NCBI RefSeq assembly: GCF_002165625.1
Contig: NZ_NGNS01000002.1
Span: 186,001-250,000, forward strand
Source: Neiella marina
Lineage (GTDB): Bacteria; Pseudomonadota; Gammaproteobacteria; Enterobacterales; Neiellaceae
Direction: 5' to 3'
Length of the DNA stretch: 64,000 nucleotides
The notes below the pieces were generated by a model. That model did no database searches, had not been told where the DNA came from, and worked only from the letters and a program-made list of their open reading frames with translations. The first letter of the stretch is position 1; the number at the start of each line of letters is the position of its first letter. Shown here one piece after another: positions 35,735 through 42,835 of the stretch. The translations under genes and the position numbers were made by a program.

Positions 35735-36688
35735 ATGAGTATTCAAACCCTCGACAAACTCTTGATTTGTCACATCGACTGTTCCATCTGGAGCGGTAGA
35801 AAAAAACTAAGGCCTGAAGATTTCAGACTAGCCAATGGCAGCCAACTTCCACCGAAGGATGTTGCCAGCTTAGGGAGTAAAAAAATTTGCGACCCTGAGG
35901 CATTGGCGAACTTTGAAAGGCTTAAGAAAGAAGCGCAACGCTTGTGTGAGCAAGTCGGTGTGCGGTTTTTAGGTGGCTATGCCGTCCCTGAAGACCGAAT
36001 TGATCAGATTGTTCCAGAGCTTGACCGGATCGGTCAGGAGTTTGCGCAGTGCAAGCAGTTGTTCTTGGACAACTATGATCAGGTGACGTTTGACTGGGTT
36101 GCAAAACACCCGGAATTTGCAGATGCAATCCGGCGTGCGCTGTCACCCATCGAAGACGTGGAACAACGGCTTCAGTTCGATTATGCCATCTATCGAATGC
36201 AACCGGCTGAACAAGCTGGTGGCTTAGATGACAAGGTCAATGGCATGGGACACACCCTCTTTAGGGAGGTGGCTCGTGATGCTAATGAACTGTTTGAGCG
36301 TTCCGTTGCAGGAAAGAATCAAATCAGTCAGCGTGCCCTTAATCCTCTTAAGCGGTTAAGAGACAAGTTGGATGGTTTGTCATTCCTGGATCATCGAGTT
36401 CAGCCGATGGTTGAAGCGATGGACAATTTATTTGTTCGTCTGCCGAAGACTGGCCCTGTGACAGACAATCTCTATCACGAACTGATGGCGACCATTTTAA
36501 TTTTGTCTGATCCAGACAAGATGAGAATGCACGGTGAAGGTCAATTGGATATCAGACAACTGATGCCCAAACCTGAACCTAAACCCGCACAGCCAGTATC
36601 TGCTCAGGCAGATAACTTACGTGCAATACCACAACCAACCGTCAGACCAAACCTTGGTTCGACTGTACCAAACTCATTTTATTTCTAA
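35735..36688 (+). CDS. DUF3150 protein
   Basis: 317 aa. 'LDKLLICHIDCSIWSGRKKLRPEDFRL' at the start and 'LGSKKICDPEALANFERLKKEA' are the usual DUF3150 features. Mostly helical, with a Pro-rich tail ('MPKPEPKPAQPVSAQADN') ending 'TVPNSFYF', the peptide motif shared with Exo and the WGR-like protein. DUF3150 genes travel with cobS/cobT-like genes on plasmids and ICEs. Function unknown. Confidence 0.8.
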   Translation: MSIQTLDKLLICHIDCSIWSGRKKLRPEDFRLANGSQLPPKDVASLGSKKICDPEALANFERLKKEAQRLCEQVGVRFLGGYAVPEDRIDQIVPELDRIGQEFAQCKQLFLDNYDQVTFDWVAKHPEFADAIRRALSPIEDVEQRLQFDYAIYRMQPAEQAGGLDDKVNGMGHTLFREVARDANELFERSVAGKNQISQRALNPLKRLRDKLDGLSFLDHRVQPMVEAMDNLFVRLPKTGPVTDNLYHELMATILILSDPDKMRMHGEGQLDIRQLMPKPEPKPAQPVSAQADNLRAIPQPTVRPNLGSTVPNSFYF

Positions 36689-36691
36689 CGT

Positions 36692-36745
36692 CCTTGAGGG
36701 CATGTTGCCCTGAAGGGCGCATGTCCTCTGAACTATGTAAGAGGA
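36692..36745 (+). promoter_or_regulatory. Two-hairpin leader of the gene at 36750
   Basis: Stem 1 is CCTTGAGGGC (36692-36701) with GCCCTGAAGG (36707-36716). Stem 2 is TCCTCT (36724-36729) with AGAGGA (36740-36745), covering the Shine-Dalgarno. Confidence 0.66.
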
Positions 36746-36749
36746 AATT

Positions 36750-37190
36750 ATGCAATCAACCATCCATAACCCCAGCCAACTGAACCAGTTTGAAGCACAT
36801 TTTCGTGGTGTGACTGATGCGGTTGAAAGTGAATCGATACCAGAAGTGGCGTGTTGTCGAACGTTAGTACAACGGTCGTACTCAACACATAGTGTCGTGA
36901 TCCCCAAGAACCCTGTTTTGATCGCAGATGCGGACGCACAAGGAGCTTGGGTAACGGCCATGGTATTTGTTCCAAACATGGCATTGCAGCAAACCGCTTT
37001 TGAGCGGGCCTGGCTGCAATATCAACACGAGGTGTCTACTCAGTTACAAGACCAGTACGGTCTGACATTGGATGACATCCTGAGTTTAGACCAGCTTAAA
37101 ACGTCATTTGAGCAGCACGAGAGTCCAGCTCAATTGGTGGCTTGGTTAGGTCAAAAATACGATCTGGATAAGCTAAAAGCACAGGTTTAA
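36750..37190 (+). CDS. Conserved ICE protein of unknown function (s070-position)
   Basis: 146 aa, no recognised domain or signal. Acidic and Gln-rich; C-terminal part helical ('WLGQKYDLDKLKAQV'). It lies between the DUF3150 and CobT-like genes with its own hairpin leader, so it is a genuine member of this block. No function can be given. Confidence 0.7.
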   Translation: MQSTIHNPSQLNQFEAHFRGVTDAVESESIPEVACCRTLVQRSYSTHSVVIPKNPVLIADADAQGAWVTAMVFVPNMALQQTAFERAWLQYQHEVSTQLQDQYGLTLDDILSLDQLKTSFEQHESPAQLVAWLGQKYDLDKLKAQV

Positions 37191-37203
37191 ACACTTACAT
37201 TCC

Positions 37204-37259
37204 CAGCGGGGAAACGCTCCCGCTGAGGGAGTATTCCCCCTAATGATTAGGAGACTCCC
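37204..37259 (+). promoter_or_regulatory. Two-hairpin leader of the cobT-like gene
   Basis: Stem 1 is CAGCGGGGA (37204-37212) with TCCCGCTG (37218-37225). Stem 2 is GGGAGT (37227-37232) with ACTCCC (37254-37259) plus an inner TCC/GGA; the GGAG Shine-Dalgarno is inside and the ATG begins at 37260. Confidence 0.68.
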
Positions 37260-38915
37260 ATGAATCATCCATTAAAAAACGCACTGCCAATCGTTGCCGC
37301 CGCTTATGGCGAAAAGTTTGGTGTGAAGGTGCTTATTCAAGGACAAGATGCGTTTACCGATGGTGAGCGGATTGTGATTCCAACAGCAAACCCAGACGAC
37401 CCACACTATCAACAGATAGCTTGGGGTTATCTGGCTCATGAAGCGGCGCATATTCGGCATACCAATTTTGACATGGTGCAGAAGGCGTCGTCCAAGCCGA
37501 TCCGTAAGGCACTTCTCAATATCATTGAGGACGTTCGCATTGAAAACGAATTGGCAAAGGATTACCCCGGAACCCGGCGCAGTATTTCGCAAGTGATTGA
37601 GTACATGGTGGACACACAGCAAATGTGTGTACCTGAACAGCTTGAGCCTGCATCTAACTTGCAAGCATGGTTGTTGTTCCGCTTGAGATGCCATTTTCTC
37701 GGTCAGAAAGCACTGACGCCTTTGTATCAAGTTGTTGATGAAAGAGTCAGACAACTCTTTCCTGCCGCAGCGATGAGCCGGTTAAGCGCCATGCTGACAG
37801 CAGTGCCTAGCTTAGGCTCTACAGGTGAAGTGCTGAAACTTGTCGATGCCATCGTTGCCATGTTGGAAGAAGAATCTCGTCCACCACAGGATGAGTCGGA
37901 TGCTGATAACGGTAATGACATTGGACAAGATGCGAGTAATGACAGCAATAACAGTAGTGACAGTCAAACCCCGGAAGCAGACTCGTCTGCAATGGGGGAT
38001 GCTGCTCAAACGGGGGATTCAGATAACTCTGATCAAGCTGACAATTTGCGACAAGCCTTAGAGGCCAGTGCCGCTCAGTTTGAACCCGATACCTTTGCCC
38101 AAGTGGCAGAAGTGTTGTCGGAACAAGCTGAAGGACATCAGGGTGTCACTCCACTCAGTTTGCCCCAAGCAGAGCACGCTATGTTGGGTGATGAGGCCAT
38201 CTTGACCTTATCGGCGTCTGAGTCCGCTCAAATTCGAGCCCGACTTAGGGGCATGGTTCAGTCCAGTCAGGACAATCGGAATCATGCCAAAAGGCACGGT
38301 CTTCGAGTTGCAACCCATCGTCTTGCCGCTTCACAAGCAGGTGAGTCGAGATTGTTTATTCAAAGGCAACCTCGCATTGCGCCTAATGCTGCTGTGCACT
38401 TGCTGGTCGATATATCGGGTTCAATGGGTAAACCCATTGGCGAAGGTAATCGAAAGTACTTTCATGTTGCCAATGAAGCCGCTTTGGCTTTGGCCATGGC
38501 ACTGGAAGGCATACCGGGTGTTGTACCTGCGGTCAGTTATTTTCCTGGTATTCATCAGGAAGTTTCTATCGCGTTATTGCCCAAGCAATCGGTTCGACAT
38601 CGGGCCGCCTGTTTTGACCAAAAACCACGAGGTTGTACGCCTATGGCACAAGCAATGTGGTTTGCGGCAAACAGTTTGTTAGCACAAAAACAGAAGCGAA
38701 AGCTAATGATAGTACTAACCGATGGTGACCCAGATGATTGGGCTGCTACGCATGACATTGTTGACCGGTGCAGACGAAGTAGCTTTGAGCTGCTGGGGAT
38801 AGGGATTCAAACACGCAGTGTTGAGAAATTCTTTCCTCAAAGCATTGTGATTAATGACGTCAAAGATCTAAAGCGTGAGTTATTCGAAGTAACACAACAA
38901 CTGTTAATTCAGTAA
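37260..38915 (+). CDS. CobT-like vWA protein with an HExxH motif
   Basis: 551 aa. 'YLAHEAAHIRH' at residues 57-67 carries a zinc-type HExxH (His60-Glu61, His64), suggesting a metalloprotease-like N-terminal domain. An acidic, Asn/Asp/Ser-rich linker spans about 205-265. The C-terminal vWA domain has the MIDAS 'LLVDISGSMG' (Asp384, Ser386, Ser388) and 'MIVLTDGDPDD'. Similar to CobT of cobaltochelatase in the vWA part, but cobalamin genes are absent. Expected to work with the MoxR-type ATPase at 33910. What the pair acts on is unknown. Confidence 0.84.
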   Translation: MNHPLKNALPIVAAAYGEKFGVKVLIQGQDAFTDGERIVIPTANPDDPHYQQIAWGYLAHEAAHIRHTNFDMVQKASSKPIRKALLNIIEDVRIENELAKDYPGTRRSISQVIEYMVDTQQMCVPEQLEPASNLQAWLLFRLRCHFLGQKALTPLYQVVDERVRQLFPAAAMSRLSAMLTAVPSLGSTGEVLKLVDAIVAMLEEESRPPQDESDADNGNDIGQDASNDSNNSSDSQTPEADSSAMGDAAQTGDSDNSDQADNLRQALEASAAQFEPDTFAQVAEVLSEQAEGHQGVTPLSLPQAEHAMLGDEAILTLSASESAQIRARLRGMVQSSQDNRNHAKRHGLRVATHRLAASQAGESRLFIQRQPRIAPNAAVHLLVDISGSMGKPIGEGNRKYFHVANEAALALAMALEGIPGVVPAVSYFPGIHQEVSIALLPKQSVRHRAACFDQKPRGCTPMAQAMWFAANSLLAQKQKRKLMIVLTDGDPDDWAATHDIVDRCRRSSFELLGIGIQTRSVEKFFPQSIVINDVKDLKRELFEVTQQLLIQ

Positions 38916-38932
38916 CCACATAAACTTTACCA

Positions 38933-38994
38933 CCCTGCGGGGACGATTCCGTCCCCGTCAGGGCATGGGTTCGTCTCCGCTTTTTTTTGGAGAC
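38933..38994 (+). promoter_or_regulatory. Two-hairpin leader of radC
   Basis: Stem 1 is CCCTGCGGGGAC (38933-38944) with GTCCCCGTCAGGG (38951-38963). Stem 2 is GTCTCC (38973-38978) with GGAGAC (38989-38994), perfect, with a T8 loop like the leader at 32448. The Shine-Dalgarno is fully paired. Confidence 0.72.
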
Positions 38995-38998
38995 TCCT

Positions 38999-39496
38999 AT
39001 GAAAAACAAAAAGTTCTTAGCTGGCGAAGAAGCCGGTACTTACATCGTTCCTGAGCAAGTGACTGAAGCAGATATCTTAGATATGGCGCTCAAGCTTGCC
39101 CGTGGTCGATTGAGTAAAGGTCGCAAAATTGAACAGCCATCATCGGCGTTCTCATACCTGCAAACACTGATGCACGAGTATGAGCACGAGGTTTTTGGTG
39201 TGCTGTTTCTTGATACAAAGCATCGCGTCATTCGATTTGAAGAGCTGTTCAAAGGCACTTTAGATGCGGCGAGCGTGTATCCAAGGGAAGTAACAAAACG
39301 AGCGCTAGAACTTAATGCGGCAGCAGTGATACTGGTTCATAACCATCCATCGGGTGATCCTGAACCGAGTGAAGCTGATAAACGCATTACTCATCGACTT
39401 CGTGACGCCTTGTCACTTGTTGATATTCGAACGCTTGACCATGTTGTGGTCGCATCCGAGGGCTGTGTTTCGCTTGCCGAACGCGGTTATCTTTGA
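38999..39496 (+). CDS. radC: RadC-family JAMM-domain protein
   Basis: 165 aa from ATG 38999, set by GGAG at 38989. The JAMM metalloprotease-like signature is complete: Glu64 region ('EHEVFGVLFLD'), then 'VHNHPSGDPEPSEAD' (His114, His116, Ser118, Asp127). Short RadC proteins lacking the helix-hairpin-helix domain are common on plasmids and ICEs; the cellular role is unresolved. Stop overlaps the next gene's ATG. Confidence 0.9.
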   Translation: MKNKKFLAGEEAGTYIVPEQVTEADILDMALKLARGRLSKGRKIEQPSSAFSYLQTLMHEYEHEVFGVLFLDTKHRVIRFEELFKGTLDAASVYPREVTKRALELNAAAVILVHNHPSGDPEPSEADKRITHRLRDALSLVDIRTLDHVVVASEGCVSLAERGYL

Positions 39497-39837
39497 TGAA
39501 TGGGCGCATTGCCCATTCTCCTCCATCACAAAAGCAGTCCCATCAACACACATCATCACAGCTCGAATTTCTATTTGAGTTTGATGATGCCCCAGTCACT
39601 TGGTCTGACACGGAAATCTGGCAGTTACGCGAAGGCATTCTATTGGATGCGATCCGTGTATTGCTGGATGGTCGCGTCAGTACTCGGTTGCGCAAGGATG
39701 TGTTGTCGTGGATTCAAAATGACGAATTAGCGCCATTTTGCTTTCGTGTTTGCGCAATGGCTGCGGTTGTCGATCCTGATGTGCTTCGTGATTCCATCAT
39801 GTGGCTATTAAGACGACATGGTATCCAGCTTGACTAA
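39496..39837 (+). CDS. Conserved ICE protein coupled to radC
   Basis: About 113 aa from the ATG at 39496, which overlaps the radC stop (ATGA). No signal or domain recognised; the C-terminal 65 residues ('LREGILLDAIRVLLDGRVSTRLRKDVLSWIQND') look like a conserved helical domain found with plasmid RadC proteins. Function unknown; coupling suggests a shared role with RadC. Confidence 0.72.
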   Translation: MNGRIAHSPPSQKQSHQHTSSQLEFLFEFDDAPVTWSDTEIWQLREGILLDAIRVLLDGRVSTRLRKDVLSWIQNDELAPFCFRVCAMAAVVDPDVLRDSIMWLLRRHGIQLD

Positions 39838-39841
39838 CGTT

Positions 39842-39925
39842 CCTGCATTAACCAAACGGCTGAATGCAGGACCCAAGCTGACTTTTACCACCTGCGGTAG
39901 GAGTCGGCTTTTTACTTAAGGAGGT
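39842..39925 (+). promoter_or_regulatory. Hairpin leader of the primase-like gene
   Basis: CCTGCATT (39842-39849) pairs with AATGCAGG (39863-39870). A second stem, AAGCTGACT (39875-39883) with AGTCGGCTT (39902-39910), is followed by TTT and looks like an attenuator. AAGGAGG (39918-39924) can pair imperfectly with ACCACCT at 39887-39893, inside the second stem's loop side. Confidence 0.55.
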
Positions 39926-39928
39926 TAT

Positions 39929-41002
39929 ATGGCGATACCTTTACAGATTGAAACAGTGAGGCCATATCTTAATGGTCAATGGCTTCAGGTATTGGCGGCA
40001 TTGGTGCCAGAACTTGATGCCGCTATTGCTCGAAAAGGCCGTCATGTGGCTTGCCCTGTTCATGGCGGTCGTGATGGCTTTAGGCTGTTCAAAGATGCTG
40101 AATATACCGGAGGTGGCGTTTGTAACACCTGCGGTATCTTTCATGATGGTTTTGAACTGTTGTCTTGGATCAATGGATGGAACTTTGCTCAGTCTATTGA
40201 GGCAATCGGCCAGGTTCTTGGTATTCAACCCGGACAAATACAAGCGCCTACTCGGCCAATACCGAGTAACGCTGTTGATTGGAAGGCTAAAAAGCAGGAA
40301 GAGGACAAAGCGATTATCTATCGCTTGAATCAAACCTGGGGAGAAACGTTTTCTCTTGCAGATACTCGTGCGCAACCAGTTTGGAACTACTTGCATCGTC
40401 GTGGCATTGTGACGCGGCTTCGTCCTGAATGGGATTCGGTGCTGAGGTTTCATCCAAGCTTGCCTTACCATGATGAAGATGGTCTGTTTATCGATAGCTA
40501 CCCAGCGCTGCTAGGTAAAATCGTTACTCAGCAAGGGCGTTCGGCCACGTTTCATCGGATCTACCTAAGTGAAGATGGATTCAAAGCGCCGGTTGAAAAG
40601 CCTAAAAAGATGATGCCGATACCAAGTGACAGAACAATCACAGGTGGTGCCATTCCGATAGGTGAGCCTGGTGAAGTACTAGGTGTTTCTGAAGGTATAG
40701 AAACGGCCCTAGCGGTAACCAGAGCAACGGGGCAAACATGTTGGTCGGTTGTGAATGCAACGCTACTGGCTAGGTTTGAACCACCAAGTAATGTGAAAAT
40801 GCTGTACATCTGGGCAGACCACGATCTCTCTGAGACCGGCCTGAATGCAGCGAATGAACTCAAGAAAAAAGCCTGGCAAAAAGGCATTCTGTCACAAGTC
40901 TTGATCCCTCCGATACCAACGTCACTCGGCGTGAAAAGTTGGGATTGGAATGATGTGCTGAATGTTTACGGTGCCATGGGCTTCCCGAAAGTTCATATCT
41001 GA
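39929..41002 (+). CDS. Primase-like protein with zinc ribbon and Toprim domain
   Basis: 357 aa. N-terminal CHC2-type zinc site: Cys42-x2-His45 ('ACPVHGG') and Cys65-x2-Cys68 ('VCNTCGIFHDGFE'). The C-terminal Toprim-like domain has 'EVLGVSEGIETALAV' (catalytic Glu) and 'MLYIWADHDLSETGLNAANEL' (Asp-x-Asp). This layout is typical of plasmid primases of the TraC/DUF7146 type that prime the transferred strand in the recipient. A strong terminator follows and the HS3 hotspot begins there. Confidence 0.86.
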   Translation: MAIPLQIETVRPYLNGQWLQVLAALVPELDAAIARKGRHVACPVHGGRDGFRLFKDAEYTGGGVCNTCGIFHDGFELLSWINGWNFAQSIEAIGQVLGIQPGQIQAPTRPIPSNAVDWKAKKQEEDKAIIYRLNQTWGETFSLADTRAQPVWNYLHRRGIVTRLRPEWDSVLRFHPSLPYHDEDGLFIDSYPALLGKIVTQQGRSATFHRIYLSEDGFKAPVEKPKKMMPIPSDRTITGGAIPIGEPGEVLGVSEGIETALAVTRATGQTCWSVVNATLLARFEPPSNVKMLYIWADHDLSETGLNAANELKKKAWQKGILSQVLIPPIPTSLGVKSWDWNDVLNVYGAMGFPKVHI

Positions 41003-41005
41003 TCC

Positions 41006-41028
41006 AAGGGGCTTCGGCCCCTTTTTTT
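41006..41028 (+). terminator. Rho-independent terminator after the primase gene
   Basis: AAGGGGC-TTCG-GCCCC followed by seven T: a UUCG tetraloop terminator, 4 nt after the stop. Confidence 0.9.
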
Positions 41029-41094
41029 GCGCCTTGCATATTTGAAAAAACATGGAGAATGAAAAAAAGATAACCAATAGGAGAAACAAACATG

Positions 41095-41796
41095 ATGGTA
41101 TTAACCCTGTTAACAAAGCAGATTGATGGTGAGTTTACGGTTTACTGGAAGACCGGCCTTCGAAGAGGTGGTGAGCTAAAGGTCGATTTAGGTGAGCAAT
41201 ACGACATGCTACCTGAGCAGCAAAAGCCAATTGCAGCTGAGCTTTATGCTATTCATCACCTACTGTCAGTGAAAGAGGTGATGGGGAGTAACCGAAGCGG
41301 TAATGGGCTTCAAATCCGGGTCAGTAAAGGAGCTATCAAAAAGTTACAGAAACAACGCTCAACTCAGCATTCACTTTACATCTTGACTAGGTTCTTGCTC
41401 ACCCGTTACCAAGAAGCACAGATATCGGTAGAGAAGAGGGACGATTGGCTCTCACATTCCTTCGAAGAATACAGCGTCGATAATGCTACAGTGAGAGAAA
41501 TCGATGAGGTCATCAACGTTCCGAACATTGGACCTGTCGTGGTGACTCGTCATGCACTGGAACGGTTTGTGGAACGGCTTTCAGACGGTGCTCCTAAGCA
41601 TCCTTGGAAGGCTTTGTGCGCCAAATTGTGTAGCACAGAATTGGCAAAATCATTATTGCCAGAATATATAGCTTCAAACAAAGCCAAAAAATACTTCGTA
41701 CAGGCTGAGTTTTGGTGTCATGGCAGCTCTGGTATGCACTTTGTTATGGTGCCATCAGCTAACGTACTTACGTTAGTAACAGTGTTTAATAGATAG
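41095..41796 (+). CDS. Unknown protein in hotspot HS3, possibly RNase H-like at its N-terminus
   Basis: About 233 aa; ATGs at 41092 and 41095 follow AGGAGAAA. The first half ('QIDGEFTVYWKTGLRRGGELKVDLGEQ', then 'IAAELYAIHHLL') has the Asp/Glu spacing of an RNase H fold, but the later catalytic residues are not obvious. The second half contains 'VVTRHALERFVERLSDG', a motif recalling small phage and toxin-like domains. It lacks a hairpin leader, unlike the backbone genes around it, consistent with cargo in the s073-traF hotspot. Function unknown. Confidence 0.62.
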   Translation: MVLTLLTKQIDGEFTVYWKTGLRRGGELKVDLGEQYDMLPEQQKPIAAELYAIHHLLSVKEVMGSNRSGNGLQIRVSKGAIKKLQKQRSTQHSLYILTRFLLTRYQEAQISVEKRDDWLSHSFEEYSVDNATVREIDEVINVPNIGPVVVTRHALERFVERLSDGAPKHPWKALCAKLCSTELAKSLLPEYIASNKAKKYFVQAEFWCHGSSGMHFVMVPSANVLTLVTVFNR

Positions 41797-41858
41797 TCAG
41801 AAACACACACGATTCCTTCATCTATCTGGCCAATCGCTCTTATGGGGATCTTTAGCAT

Positions 41859-41887
41859 GTAGCTCTATGAAATTTTCTGGAGCTGAC
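41859..41887 (+). promoter_or_regulatory. Ribosome-binding-site-sequestering stem before traF
   Basis: AGCTC (41861-41865) pairs with GAGCT (41880-41884), extended by GT/AC across a bulged G. It covers GGAG 9 nt before the ATG (41889). Confidence 0.6.
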
Positions 41888-41888
41888 A

Positions 41889-42833
41889 ATGAGAACCCCC
41901 TTGTTACCTTGGTTCATCCTATGGGTGACCATCCCAATCATTATTTTCTTTCTATTCATCTTGCCCGCCCATGCCAGTGATGGGCCATTCTATCAGCGTG
42001 GTCAGGAAGGCTGGTTTTGGTATCAGGTCATTCCTGAACCTGAGCAGCCTGATGAGCTGATAGAGCCGGAAGCTGGTGTCGTGGAGTCCAGTCAGAGCGA
42101 ACTAAAGCCCTTCAGTGCCGCCTGGTTTCGTGAGCACATGCAATCGTTTATGGACAAGGCAATTGATGAGCCAACGAGTGAGAATGTCAGAGCCTATCTT
42201 TATCTTCAGCGCGTCATGATGGATAAGGGCTCACTATTTGCTGATGTTAGTCAGCAGGTGGTCATGGGCGATCCTGTTTTGGATGAAATCAGTCGCAGAC
42301 CCTTGGCGACCTACGCTGCTAATCGGATGGACCGAGAAGCTGGCGCTCAACGGGATGTTGCTTTAGGTGAAGTAGCAAAGCGAGCAGGCTTGTTCTTTTT
42401 CTATCGTTCGGATTGCCCTTACTGCCACGCTCAAGCGCCTATCATCGAATCAATGGCTTTAAACTACGGTTTCGAGGTATTTGCTATTGCTGTCGATGGC
42501 TTGCCTTTACCGGGTGGAGAGTTTCCCAATTTCAAAGTCGATTCAGGACAAGCACAATCATTGTCCGTTACGACTGTCCCTGCCGTGTTCTTAGTTGATC
42601 CACCTAATGTCATCACTCCCATTGGCCAAGGTGCAATGAGCCTTGATGAGCTCAATAATCGAATTATTCTCGCAGCCCATCAAGCCGGTTGGATTGACGA
42701 TCAAACTTACTATGCCACCAGACCTGTTCAACCCGGCGTGTCACTCGCGATGTCAGCCCAAGAGCTTAACGAAAAGATATTACAGGACCCTGAGTTCCTT
42801 GTTCGCTATCTGCGTGCACAAGGAGGGTTATAA
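41889..42833 (+). CDS. traF: Mating-pore protein TraF (thioredoxin-like)
   Basis: 314 aa with a signal peptide (about 1-29, 'LFILPAHA'). The C-terminal half is a thioredoxin fold with a visible 'RSDCPYCHAQ' CxxC site, which F-factor TraF lacks, so this one may be redox-active. 'SVTTVPAVFLVDPP' is the cis-Pro loop. Acts in the periplasm on pilus assembly with TraH. Two nt before traH. Confidence 0.93.
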   Translation: MRTPLLPWFILWVTIPIIIFFLFILPAHASDGPFYQRGQEGWFWYQVIPEPEQPDELIEPEAGVVESSQSELKPFSAAWFREHMQSFMDKAIDEPTSENVRAYLYLQRVMMDKGSLFADVSQQVVMGDPVLDEISRRPLATYAANRMDREAGAQRDVALGEVAKRAGLFFFYRSDCPYCHAQAPIIESMALNYGFEVFAIAVDGLPLPGGEFPNFKVDSGQAQSLSVTTVPAVFLVDPPNVITPIGQGAMSLDELNNRIILAAHQAGWIDDQTYYATRPVQPGVSLAMSAQELNEKILQDPEFLVRYLRAQGGL

Positions 42834-42835
42834 CG

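Noticed and set aside
39500-39730. Alternative frame inside the radC-coupled gene
   Set aside because: The frame at 39496 overlaps the radC stop (ATGA) and has the better conserved-looking product.
30371-39925. CRISPR array from the repeated hairpin leaders
   Set aside because: Repeats are not identical, not evenly spaced and lie only before start codons.
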